Shown: one piece after another, positions 12,816 through 22,620 of the stretch | Layout of the letters: each line of letters starts with the position of its first letter | Position numbering within the stretch: the first letter of the stretch is position 1 | DNA from: Ailurus styani | Taxonomy: Eukaryota; Chordata; Mammalia; Carnivora; Ailuridae | NCBI GenBank assembly: GCA_002007465.1 | Contig: LNAC01000032.1 | Location: forward strand, 1,745,297-1,809,296 | Length of the DNA: 64,000 nucleotides | Direction of reading: 5' to 3' | Translations under genes and position numbers: made by a program | Notes under the pieces: generated by a model | What the model was told of the DNA's origin: nothing | Databases searched by the model: none | Seen by the model: only the letters and a program-made list of their open reading frames with translations

Positions 12816-14000
12816 TAGCCCCAAACATCTCAGATCCTAAGACACATGAGCTTCTCAACTTGCAAGACCTCTTTTCCCTAGTTTTAAAATAGGTTTTCAT
12901 ATTTAGGGTTCTTTCTCACTGGAGCAATAAGCATTGTGTGACTCAGGCATTATGAACTTATTGACTCTGTTAGCACTCATTTGTTAATGTAGAACATCTA
13001 AAACAGGCAGCTACAGAGAACACTGTTACACCCATCTTTTGCACAATATTTAGAAAATTGGAACTGGGCACCGACGTAAATTTATTAAGCCTGACGGATG
13101 TTTATAAATTCGTTTCCAGTATTTATTTGGAATAATCAAAATAGCATACTTTTAAAGATGTTAATAAACATCTTTTTTATTTTGGAGAAACCAATTTATT
13201 AAATACAATATAATAAAAATTGACAAGGCAGTAAAAATTGCCTTTGCATTCTTCAAAAAGCATGTGTTTTTAAACCTATAGAAGCTGAGGAGGTGTCTCT
13301 CTTCACAAGTGTTCTATATGTTTATTGGGTCCTAGGAAACATATGTTTGTAAAACTTGTCTTTTATTTATACCTTGATAGCCCCTCCTGATTACATGCCA
13401 GTTGGTGAAAAGACTTGGATATGTATTACATTTTGGAAGTTTGATACAAACACTGATAGCCTAAAGCATAAGTTCTTCAAATGACTCCATGAAATAACAC
13501 AGCTAAATCCCCAAACCTTTGCAAAATAACAAAGGTTCTAACAAACTTGGCTTAATAGGGATCCCTATTCTACATGGATCCATGACTTCCTATCATCAGG
13601 TGATTGACTCTGGAACTCTCCTGCCCCCTTCCCTATTCCTAATCTACTCATGTGGGACATACACTGAAAGTGAATTCAAAACCTTTGCTTATTGAATTTT
13701 GAAGAATAGTTTTAATGATTTTCCAACATTCTTCCAAGTGATTAAAAAGAGCCTGAATTGGGAGAAGTTGGAAAATGGAATTCAAAATTATGGGCCTAGA
13801 TCTTTGAATGAATGAATTTAGTATGGAAAAAACTTAACAACCTAATTAAGATTCTGTTTAAAAGTTTTCTGCAGTGAATTAGGTGTGGTAAATATTTTTA
13901 TAATCAAGACATGGGGCTAGTAACATTTTGAGAAGTATAGAAAACTCTAAAGATGGAAATAATTACCCATAAGTCGACCCCCCAGAAGTACACATTTTCG
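12816..14000. other. Intronic stretch with nothing recognised
   Basis: No repeat or exon seen. AT-rich. Confidence 0.35.
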
Positions 14001-14189
14001 TCTTTTCTCCTCCTTCCTCTTTTCCTTCCTTCCTTCCTTTCTCCCTTCCTTTCTCCTTTCCTTCCTCTCTCCTTTCCTTCCTTCCTTCCTTCCTTCCTTC
14101 CTTCCTTCCTTCCTTCCTTCCTTCCTTTCTTCCTTCTTTCCTTCCTTCCTTCCTTCCTTCCTTCCTTCCTTTCTTCCTTCCTTCTCTTC
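14001..14189. repeat. 189-nt pure pyrimidine tract, mainly (CCTT)n
   Basis: Every base from 14001 to 14189 is C or T on the + strand, mostly CCTT units with some CTCC/TTTC variants. The tract also produces the artificial Lys/Glu/Gly-rich and Ser/Phe/Leu/Pro-rich frames on the two strands. Confidence 0.97.
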
Positions 14190-14470
14190 AGATATATTTA
14201 CAAATATAGGTCTGAATGATACATATGTATACACATGTAAAATTATATCCTAAAAATATATAATCTGTATTTTATATGCCACAATATGTAAATAAAATAT
14301 ATAAAGTTCATAACTGGAATAACACCGATTTTTCATGTTATAAAGAAAAAAATATATTTATAAATAATAAATATAAAATAAAAAAATAAAATATAAAATA
14401 TAAAAATACAAATGTATCCATATATTTATAAATATATAAATATTTATATAGAAATATGTAAGTAAAAACT
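14190..14470. repeat. AT-rich low-complexity DNA
   Basis: Almost only A and T, with recurring 'aaatataaa' and 'tataaatatt' units, directly after the pyrimidine tract. Confidence 0.85.
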
Positions 14471-14784
14471 CAAATCAACCTCAGTAGAATTGTGGGCATC
14501 CAATAAATTCTAACATTGTAAATTAATGCAGAGTCTTTATCTTTTGTATATTTAGTGTGTGAAATTTTTAATGACAAAACATGCACATGATAAAATCCTT
14601 TACTTTTCTGTGTTCTCATTATGAACTTTAAATCTTAAAAAAATATGGTGTGTTAGAAAATATAATAATGGTTTTTAATTATTATGAGAAATTGTTAATG
14701 TGTTTGTATATAAGAGTAAATCTTTAAGTAAGTTCTGTTATTTAATTATGAAAGGCAAATATAATGGAAGAAATCTTCCATTTT

Positions 14785-14991
14785 TTAAAAAAGATTTATT
14801 TATTTATTTATTTGAGAGAGAGGAAGAGAGAGACCACCTGCACAAGTAGGGGGAGGTACAGAGGGAGAAAATCTCAAGCAGACTCCCAGCTCAGTGTGGA
14901 GCCTGACTTGAGGCTCTCGAACTCACAACCCATGAGATCATGACCTGAACTGAAATCACCACTTAACTGACTGAACCAGTCAGGCACTCTA
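14785..14991 (-). mobile_element. SINEC copy, older subtype
   Basis: Reverse-strand SINE with perfect 14-bp target-site duplications aaatcttccatttt at 14771-14784 and 14992-15005. The body (agactcccagctcagtgtgg, then cctgacttgaggctc and cccatgagatcatgac) is the older SINEC type and not the young subtype seen at 2529. Confidence 0.92.
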
Positions 14992-15882
14992 AAATCTTCC
15001 ATTTTGAATCAATTTTTGTTTTCTTTATACTGAACCCAACAAAACCATTTCCATGTTTGCTCTCACTCTTTCTCTCAAATTTTAGAAAAGGTATACTCAC
15101 CAGGCTTGAGACTATAGCTTTTTTTTTTTCCTTTGGAGTAGAATATGGCTTTTCTTTCCCAGAATTAAAACCACTAGGGATTAAGAAATTTTTAAAAGAA
15201 AACCTTAAATTGAAATACTCTTATCTAAGTAGTATTAGGTGAATGTGGCTAAAGTAAGAATTATTAATATCTCTCCTGTAGGGTGACACAACAGGCAGTA
15301 TAAATTATGAATAATGTTTATTTCAGTCAAGCGTGTAAATCCTTGGAAGCATGAGCAGCTTTCAGACACTGAGAGATTATGCAGTCTTTGCTAAGTCATT
15401 TTTTAATTAATACACATAATCCATAATGCTTTATTTCTTCAATTGCTTTTCTCTGTAGTATATCATTTGCCTGTTAATTTGTTTTAAAAATTAATAGATA
15501 CTTTTTATCTAAACTTGAATTAGTGGAATGAATTGTTGGTATTGGTTTTATAAACTACTATAAATTGCCATGCTGTATTTGTACGGCATTTTATAATTTA
15601 CAAAGTAATTGAATATAATATTCTCACATTAATTGGATATGGAGGCTTAATCAAACTAGGGAGTGATTTTCTTCAGGATGGAACTCTCATGCCTTTTGTT
15701 CGGTGGCATGTGTATCTGTAGGTACATCCTCTTTTGAAGCCTCCGAAGGCTTCTGTCTTAGTTCCATCTCTATTATCTGAATAAGATTCCCATTGAGGGG
15801 AAAGACCTCTTCTTTGACATAGATGTGCTTATTCTGCAGGGACCAGAAACAAAGAGGCTATTAGATTGAGAAGGTACATTTT

Positions 15883-16085
15883 TTTTTTAAAGATTTTATT
15901 TATTTATTTGACACAGAGAGAGAGAGACCACAAGCAGGCAGACAGTCAGGCAGAGAGACAAGGAGAGGAGGAAGCAGGCTCCCTGCTGAGCAGAGAGCCC
16001 GACGTGGGCCTCGATCCCAGGACCCTGAGATCATGACCTGAGCCGAAAGCAGAGGCTTTAACCCACTGAGCCACCCAGGCGCCCA
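15883..16085 (-). mobile_element. SINEC copy, young, with abnormal right junction
   Basis: Reverse-strand full-length SINE (aaagattttatttatttatt ... ccactgagccacccaggcgc). The left flank is agattgagaaggtacatttt (15863-15882). The same 20-mer occurs again at 16123-16142, but 37 extra bases separate it from the SINE. Those bases are a second partial copy of agattgagaagg and an inverted copy of the sequence downstream. Confidence 0.95.
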
Positions 16086-16097
16086 AGATTGAGAAGG

Positions 16098-16160
16098 CTA
16101 CAGAATTATATTTTCAAAATGTAGATTGAGAAGGTACATTTTGAAAATATAATTCTGTAG
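16098..16160. repeat. Perfect 26-bp inverted repeat with 11-nt loop
   Basis: Arm 1 is 16098-16123 (starts ctacagaatt) and arm 2 is 16135-16160 (ends aattctgtag). They are exact reverse complements separated by gattgagaagg. The position next to a SINE junction suggests it was made by fold-back copying during insertion. Confidence 0.97.
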
Positions 16161-18332
16161 CGTAAGAACAGTAGACTTACTAACGGTTCCTTAGAGATAC
16201 TGGAAACCATCTTTGGACTCCTCAAAATAGCCTCACCTTTTTAGCAATTTAATAATTGTTTCTGAAGTACCTTGTAACTTGGGCACTGGGATACTGGGCA
16301 GGACACGTCAACAAGCTCACTGTGTGGTAAGGATGGACAAGACTCCTCTTTCTGGTACTGCAGGGATAGAGCGTATCTGTTCCATTTAGTGGCACAGACT
16401 CTAGGTCAGACTGCAATTCTTGAACGGTTGAGGGATCCCACTGAGATGGCTTTATGCTAGGATCTCTTGGTCCTCAAAATATTCTGCCACCAGGATAGTC
16501 CTCAGAGTTGCCACTCAGAGTTCCTCTGATGTCGTTCTAAAGCTTTACCTGGATGTCTACTTTAGATGCTATTTTCACCTGAAAAGAAAAATAAACTTGA
16601 CCTCCGAATATGTGGATTTGAGACTTTTGAAGAGATGATGAAATCACAGTAATCATCTTCCAATGATCCTTTTAGACAGTAAGGACTCCAAAGTGCAAAA
16701 CCTAGAAGTTATTGTTTTGAAGTATTTTCTTTCAATTCAAGAGAATGGACTGAATCTGTATCTAAGGGTACTAAATGTAGCAGCAAGCTTGGGATTGTTA
16801 AGGACGAGTTTCTAAGTTACTGAAGTATTTCCTTTCTAGTTACCCTGAAGCAGAGATAGCACCTTTTAGAGTTGCATGAAAAATACTAATATTCCCTCAA
16901 GTTTTTGTATATGAGTGTTTTTATTTTGAAAGTTATCACAGTAAAGTTGTATGATGTGGGCCTGTTATCCTAATTACTATTTCAAAGTAAGATTGTACTT
17001 TAAAAGTACAAATTTGTGTGCCTAGCTGTGTATGTGTTACTGGAAAAATGGCATTTTTCCCATCTGAAAAGGAGTGACACAGATTTACCATCCATAAAAA
17101 AATATCATGTAGTGAAACTAATTGCCTCAGTCAGAAATCTAAATGGCTTTGTCGATTTAGAGAAGGATGTTAGTGCTTTCTGGCAGCCATAATTGTGATA
17201 ACAGCCTAACCGAGAACCGTTAATATGGCTCTTTAATTGCCTAAAGTAACAATACATACTCAAGTGATATGTCATCTCATTTATCATGCTCCATTGTGGT
17301 TTATTTGCCTCACAAAACTTTCAACTTGCTTTGAACACTTTTCTGTCAGGCATCAGCTACTGGCTGATTGTTTTCCACCATGCTGTTCTGATTACCACTT
17401 TTTAAAGTCACTCCTCCTGCTGTTTCTTTTTCTTCACGCTGGTGCCTTAACTGCCTGGAGGGCATTGCATCGAGCTGTTGACATACAGTAAATCAGTGGC
17501 TCACGGGAGCTCAGCCTTCTCCACCTTTGCATCTATTTTTCAAACTTCAGTATTTCTGTGATTTAACCCTTGGGATGGCTCTTGATTATCCTAGATTTGA
17601 GTTTTAGAAACAGCTTGGTGATTTGCTTGGGAAAAACGTCCTCTTAAGGAATTCCATTTTTAAAAATTCAACGTAAGTTGTATTTTTAAGTCTTAGTCAT
17701 AATTTGTAACTATTCATTAGGAGTAGGTTTTAGAAAACCAAAAAAAATTAACTCTCACAGTTGATTACTAATAAGGTTCACAATCTGTAAATTAGAATAG
17801 ACTAGAAAAATACCCATGAATGAATGAGAATACTTGGATTTCTCAATGAACTACTCAGAAGCAACTGAAAGGAATTCTGAGATATTTCTTTTGGTGACTT
17901 GTTTGGAAGAAGTCTTCATGGCCAGTATCCTCAATCACCAGGGAGTTTCTGAGACACTCTTCACTTGTGGGCTCTTGTCCACTCTCCTTCTATGCTCTGC
18001 ATTCCCATATGGGAAGCTGGCACTGCCATGCTTACTGAAACCTGTCCTCTCATCACTTTCCTCATTTATCCAGATAGCTCTATTGAGAAGACTAAGAGAC
18101 TCCATCCATTAGACTGTTTCCTTACAGTATTCTAGGTGTCTGCTAGGGAATCTTTGTTACATCCCATGGAGTGAGAAGATTTGGTTTTGGCAGTCCTGGA
18201 ATCTTGTGTTAGGCTTGCACTGTGTAATCCATGTTTTAGGGAGACTTATCAAGTTTGTCAAGTTATATGCATTGTTTTGGGGGGAAGCCTGTCTACCACC
18301 CACTTCCATCCCTCCTTTTCATGCTCCCCACC

Positions 18333-18334
<2 letters not shown>
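16161..18334. other. Intronic stretch with nothing recognised
   Basis: No identifiable repeats or exons in about 2.2 kb. Frames at 17237-17491 and 17834-18112 (+) are short and unlike known proteins. Confidence 0.35.

Positions 18335-18370
<36 letters not shown>
18335..18370. repeat. (AC)n microsatellite
   Basis: Eighteen AC units. Confidence 0.95.
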
Positions 18371-18372
<2 letters not shown>

Positions 18373-18620
18373 GTGCACACTGTAGACACTTGAAATTCAT
18401 ATCACACATTATATTTGTCTGAGTTGCCTGGTACTATATAATTTTTAATGCCTATGTCAAAGTCAACTTTTCAATTTTACTGTCACTTATTGTTTGTTTT
18501 TGCCACAACTAACATAAAATCCAGAACCTAATGTATGTTTGCCTATAGTAACATATAAATATATGCATACATTGTACTGAAATCTTTTGTCCAGTGCAAT
18601 GGCAGGGATGCCACATTTTT

Positions 18621-18822
18621 AAAAAAGATTTTATTTCTTTATTCAAGGGAGAGAGAGCATGAGTGAGAAATTGAGAGAGAGCATGAGCAGTGGGGAAGGG
18701 TAGAGGGAGAAGCAGACTCTCCACTGAGCAGGGAGCTGGAGGCAGGGCTTGATCCCAGGACCCTGGGACCATGACCTGAGATGAAGGCAGACACCTAACT
18801 GACTGAGCCACCCAGGCACCCC
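18621..18822 (-). mobile_element. SINEC copy
   Basis: Reverse-strand SINE with near-identical duplications gggatgccacatttt (left, from 18605) and ggaatgccacatttt (right, from 18823). A 138-codon minus-strand frame running through it is an artefact of the SINE. Confidence 0.94.
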
Positions 18823-19449
18823 AGGAATGCCACATTTTAAAGATACACAGGAAAAGTCTGTCATCTGTAGAACAATCATAGGAATCAAACAATCTCAGCA
18901 ATGATGCTAAACTATCTTTTGTCAAAACTATTTCTGATTTTAGACAATCCTACCTTTGTGTTTTCATAAAAAAAATATATAAAAGATCTAATGCATCCTG
19001 GGTTTCTTTAAAAGATGCCTGTTCATATTTCTGAGTTTGTATTAATATAAAACTTTAGGAAGGCCAAAGGCTTAAAGCATCCAGAGAGAGAGGCAGAGTG
19101 TAAGAGGGAGTGAGCACATATTGTAATCTCGTCCATTACATGGCTCTGGGAAGATCTGCATTCACATGTGGGTGAAGAGCCCTGCCTTTGTAGGTTCCCC
19201 ATGGTTAGTGCTACTTTTAGGGTTGTGTGTTACCCTCAAGAACGTTGGGTGACCTGGTCTGTATACAGGTGTTGGTTAAAAGGCTGGGTGCCTTCTAGTC
19301 CTGGGTCTGCATCTCCAGAGATTCACACTATTGCTTGCAGTCTGGGAGTGGCTGGGAAGTTCAGAGCATCCTCTCAGTTGAAGGGTGCTCTGATACCATC
19401 GTGGACCTGAACAAGTCTGTGTACAACCATGAGTTTAAACTTCGGTGAA

Positions 19450-19645
19450 AGGCAGAATGGCCTGGTGGAAAATGCATGAACACCGGCATCAGATTTGGGT
19501 TTAAAATCTGGCTAGTTCACCTATAGGCTGTGTGACTGTTAGTTTATTTCTATGAGCCTCAGTTTCTTCATTTGTAAAATGCAGAGCAGTCGTAAGAAAT
19601 AAGTGGACTAACATGTCCAGAAGTGCCCAGTACTTGAAAAGTACC
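19450..19645 (+). repeat. MIR SINE remnant, sense
   Basis: 'cagaatggcctggtgg', then 'ggctgtgtgactgttagttt', then 'cctcagtttcttcatttgta' and 'agtgcccagtacttg' follow the MIR consensus. Confidence 0.78.
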
Positions 19646-19806
19646 ACCACTAGAATACAGGATTGGTGTAACATCCACAGTAACTGGTTTGATTAGATAA
19701 AACCTGGCAAACCACATTTTCAGACAAAGCTCTTAAAAATAATCTGTTCTATCTCCAGTCAGTTAGAAAATAAGTGCCTAGAGAAATTCCAAGCCTCGAG
19801 AGGGTC

Positions 19807-19868
19807 TGAGAGAGAGAGAATGAGAGAGAAGGAAGGAGAGAGAGAGGGAGGGAGGGAGAAGAAGGAGA
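19807..19868. repeat. GA-rich simple repeat
   Basis: Imperfect (GA)n and (GGGA)n run. Confidence 0.85.
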
Positions 19869-22012
19869 CTGTTCTTTGGGAGTCGTATTCTGTGCTTTTC
19901 TACATTGATACCCAGTGGCATACAGCTGGTACAATGAGATCGTACATTATTAATTTATTTTTAAAGACTCCCTAACTTGGTGTACACTTTTTCTTTCATC
20001 TCATCTTATATGAAACCCAATTAGAGGTTTTAAGAAGGCGATGTATAATCAATACTTTTATTCACAGGTGATTTTCCTTGAGAAGCATTTACAGTTATGC
20101 TGCTTTGAAATTTTCGTCAGCTTAAAGAAAAAAAAGTGACATTCAAGCCGAATTAGATTGTCCAATTGTTCCATGAGCGAGTGAAGAGTTCTGATGCTCT
20201 TTAATTGAGCCTAAGGCTTCTGACATTCTTTTAAAATGCCCTTAGGTTGGATTGTACAGAGTAAAAGATAGGTGTTTATTTTCAAAATTGACTTAAAGTA
20301 TTATTGAAACAATGAGAAATCGAAAGACTCAGGGAATTCTAAAACTAAAAATACCTGCCTCTTTTTTTCTTGTCACTGTGCCCATAGTATTAGTCTGTGC
20401 TAGAAGGCCCTCTGTTGAAGTAACCCAGTCATTATGATAACGTGGTTCACATTTTACCTTCTTTTTCTCCAATTTAACTCTAGAGCATACTAAAGCCCTT
20501 GAGTCATTTTGGAGTTAACATATAACTGACCATGATAGCAAGATTTTAGGTAAATAGCATAGAATTAAAATAATAAGATACGATTTTTTTAAAGCCACAA
20601 TGTAAAATTTGTCAGTAGTTAGGTCTTATGATCTTCAAAACCTTTTGGTAAAGATTTTCAGAACTAGTTTAAGTTTTGCTAGTGAAAATTGTCACTTAAA
20701 AAGACAATTTTGTAACTGTTTTCCTTTTTTCTTTTCAATTTCAGGGTCAACCTGGTCCTCAGGTAAGTGAACTCTTTCCTAACAAACTAATTTCAATTTA
20801 GGATTTCCTCAGTGTGGAGATTTTTCTGCAGTTCTTTTCAAAGGCTATAAAAAAGCTATGAACCAGTAATTGTGACACCATACAGTAGACCAAATATTTC
20901 CCAGGAGTAAAGCTCTGGGGCCTCTCCAGGGTTGTGTGAGCCACATCAGCTGTTGGACCAGATGGCAAGTTTAACAATGTACTATCATACAAAGCAAAAC
21001 TCTTAACTGATCTGAAACAGTGCCACAGGACTTGAATGTAAGATAAAATGACTTAGTAGATGTCGGGAATGAACTGGTTTGCGTTAGGTACTGATTAATC
21101 GTGTACTAATAATGTTGCCATAAATCCACACAGACTCTGATTATTTAGACTGTAATCATACCAGTGACTTTTGATTCATTACAGACAGATATTGAATTTG
21201 ATCTACATTTTCAATATAAACCAACTGCTGAAGACATGATTTATAATTAAATATGAATGCAGTCAACAGAAAAATCTTAAGAGCTATAAATTATATTGAA
21301 GAAAATGAGGAAATTTTAGGAAGGGTTGGAATGTGTAGGAAGATGAAAGTCCAAAAGAAGGGAGTTGTCAGAAATGAAGAGTCAGTAAAAAACAACACAT
21401 TCAATATTAATATTGATTGTGGTCTGTAGAAAGCTATGGAGAAGGGAAAGCCATTATTAGTGTTTTACCTTTAATACCATAATACCCATAAATAACATAA
21501 CTAACATAAATAACATAACATAAATAACAACGTAAGAGTTCCTGTTATGTCTCTTTCCCTTTGATATACCAAATGCTATTTCTGCCCTTGATTATTTTGT
21601 AAATAAACAACTTTCATGATATCTTTGTGGGTCAATATCTAGATTGTGTGGGCTACCATGAGAATATTATTTATAGTTTTTATGAGCTCAGTGTCTAAGG
21701 CTATCTAACAAAACAAACAAACAACCCCACGTAGTTCAGTAGAGCAGTCCTTTCCACACCACTCTCATGAGAAAAAGTTTGGTGTGTAATTAACTTATAT
21801 TCATATCAGAGAACACTCTTATTATTTGTGATTTCTACATTTATTTTCTAAGCTGGCTCAATTATTGGAGGGAAAAAAACCCAGAAAAGAAAGTTGTAGC
21901 TTATTTCCCAAATTTGAAACTGCTACATTATAATGAGGTGAAGTCAAATAAAAGGTGCTTTACATGCTTTATTTTATTTAATGCTTACAGTAGCCCTGGA
22001 GAGCACCATTTT
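19869..22012. other. Repeat-poor sequence around the 18-bp exon
   Basis: Apart from the exon at 20745-20762, no repeat was recognised here. Confidence 0.4.
20745..20762 (+). CDS. COL25A1: Collagen XXV alpha-1, 18-bp exon coding GQPGPQ
   Basis: An 18-base exon coding two Gly-X-Y triplets (GQPGPQ), entered and left in phase 0. It is preceded by a pyrimidine-rich acceptor ending ttttcaatttcag and followed by a strong donor, gtaagtga. Lengths that are multiples of 9 and a first codon for Gly are the classic collagen exon design. With the next two exons it spells the start of the first collagenous domain of collagen XXV as I remember it, just after the basic furin-cleavage stretch and the GESGPP triplets. 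Collagen XXV is a type II membrane protein of neurons; its ectodomain is shed and found in amyloid plaques, and it is needed for motor innervation of muscle. Identification rests on recall of 24 residues over three exons; this exon alone would fit many collagens. The upstream exon was not found in the preceding 20.7 kb. Confidence 0.85.
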
Positions 22013-22037
22013 ACACACACACACACACACACACACA
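22013..22037. repeat. (AC)n microsatellite
   Basis: Twelve AC units. Confidence 0.93.
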
Positions 22038-22254
22038 GAATCAGAAGAGATCCATGACTCGCATGGGGTGACACCATAAAACTGGGGGCAGAAGTCAAGA
22101 ATATCTGTAAAAACCTCTACCCCTACAGCACTCAGCTCTCAAGAGAAGACAAAAAGGTAAGATAACAGGATAAAAGAAGTGGGAGTGCTGGTTTTTGAGA
22201 TTATTATAATATGTAACATATTTTAAGTATTAACAGGACTTCTGTCTTAGCTAG

Positions 22255-22620
22255 GATCACCTCTGCCTACCCTAAAGCAGTCTTTTAGATAAGGATTTGG
22301 GTGTAAGTAATTTATTTAGGAGACAATCCCAGGAAGCATTGTGAGGGCATGAGAAAATGACACAGGAGAGACAAGAGGGCCAGAAAACAGATGTATTCTA
22401 GAGGAAGCTGTGAGAGATGGTAGAGCTTATCTCAGAATTGCCCCCTGAAAGGCCAGGGAAATTGACGTATTTATCTACTAATTTACCTTGCTCTATTGTT
22501 GAGAATCATGCCTGGGTGTTAACTCTCCAGCACTCTCCAGCTGCTAGGGGAACGCAGGCAGCTATAGGATGTGAGGGACCTGTATCCTCACACTGTCTTG
22601 GAGGGAGGCAGCGGTGAGGG
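22255..22620 (-). repeat. Possible LTR-like interspersed repeat
   Basis: 'gtgtaagtaatttatttagg' followed by 'agacaatcccaggaagcatt' resembles a recurring mammalian interspersed repeat with an AATAAA-like signal on the minus strand. I cannot name it. Confidence 0.35.

Larger units (their letters stand above)
1..20744 (+). other. COL25A1: Intron upstream of the GQPGPQ exon (3' part)
   Basis: The last 20.7 kb of the intron before the 18-bp exon. No Gly-X-Y exon with AG/GT borders was recognised here. It holds the repeats listed separately and long AT-rich stretches with no recognised content. The acceptor at its end has a pyrimidine tract of about 30 bases and a plausible branch region around ttgtaactg (20710-20718). 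Confidence 0.75.

Noticed and set aside
13947..14234. Open frames on both strands over the pyrimidine tract
   Set aside because: They are translations of a tetranucleotide repeat.
16098..16160. Perfect hairpin as a microRNA precursor
   Set aside because: The arms are perfectly paired, without the mismatches usual in miRNA precursors, and the origin is explained by the SINE junction duplication.
18509..18925. 138-codon minus-strand frame, the longest in the window
   Set aside because: Much of it is SINEC sequence; similar frames recur in the other SINE copies.
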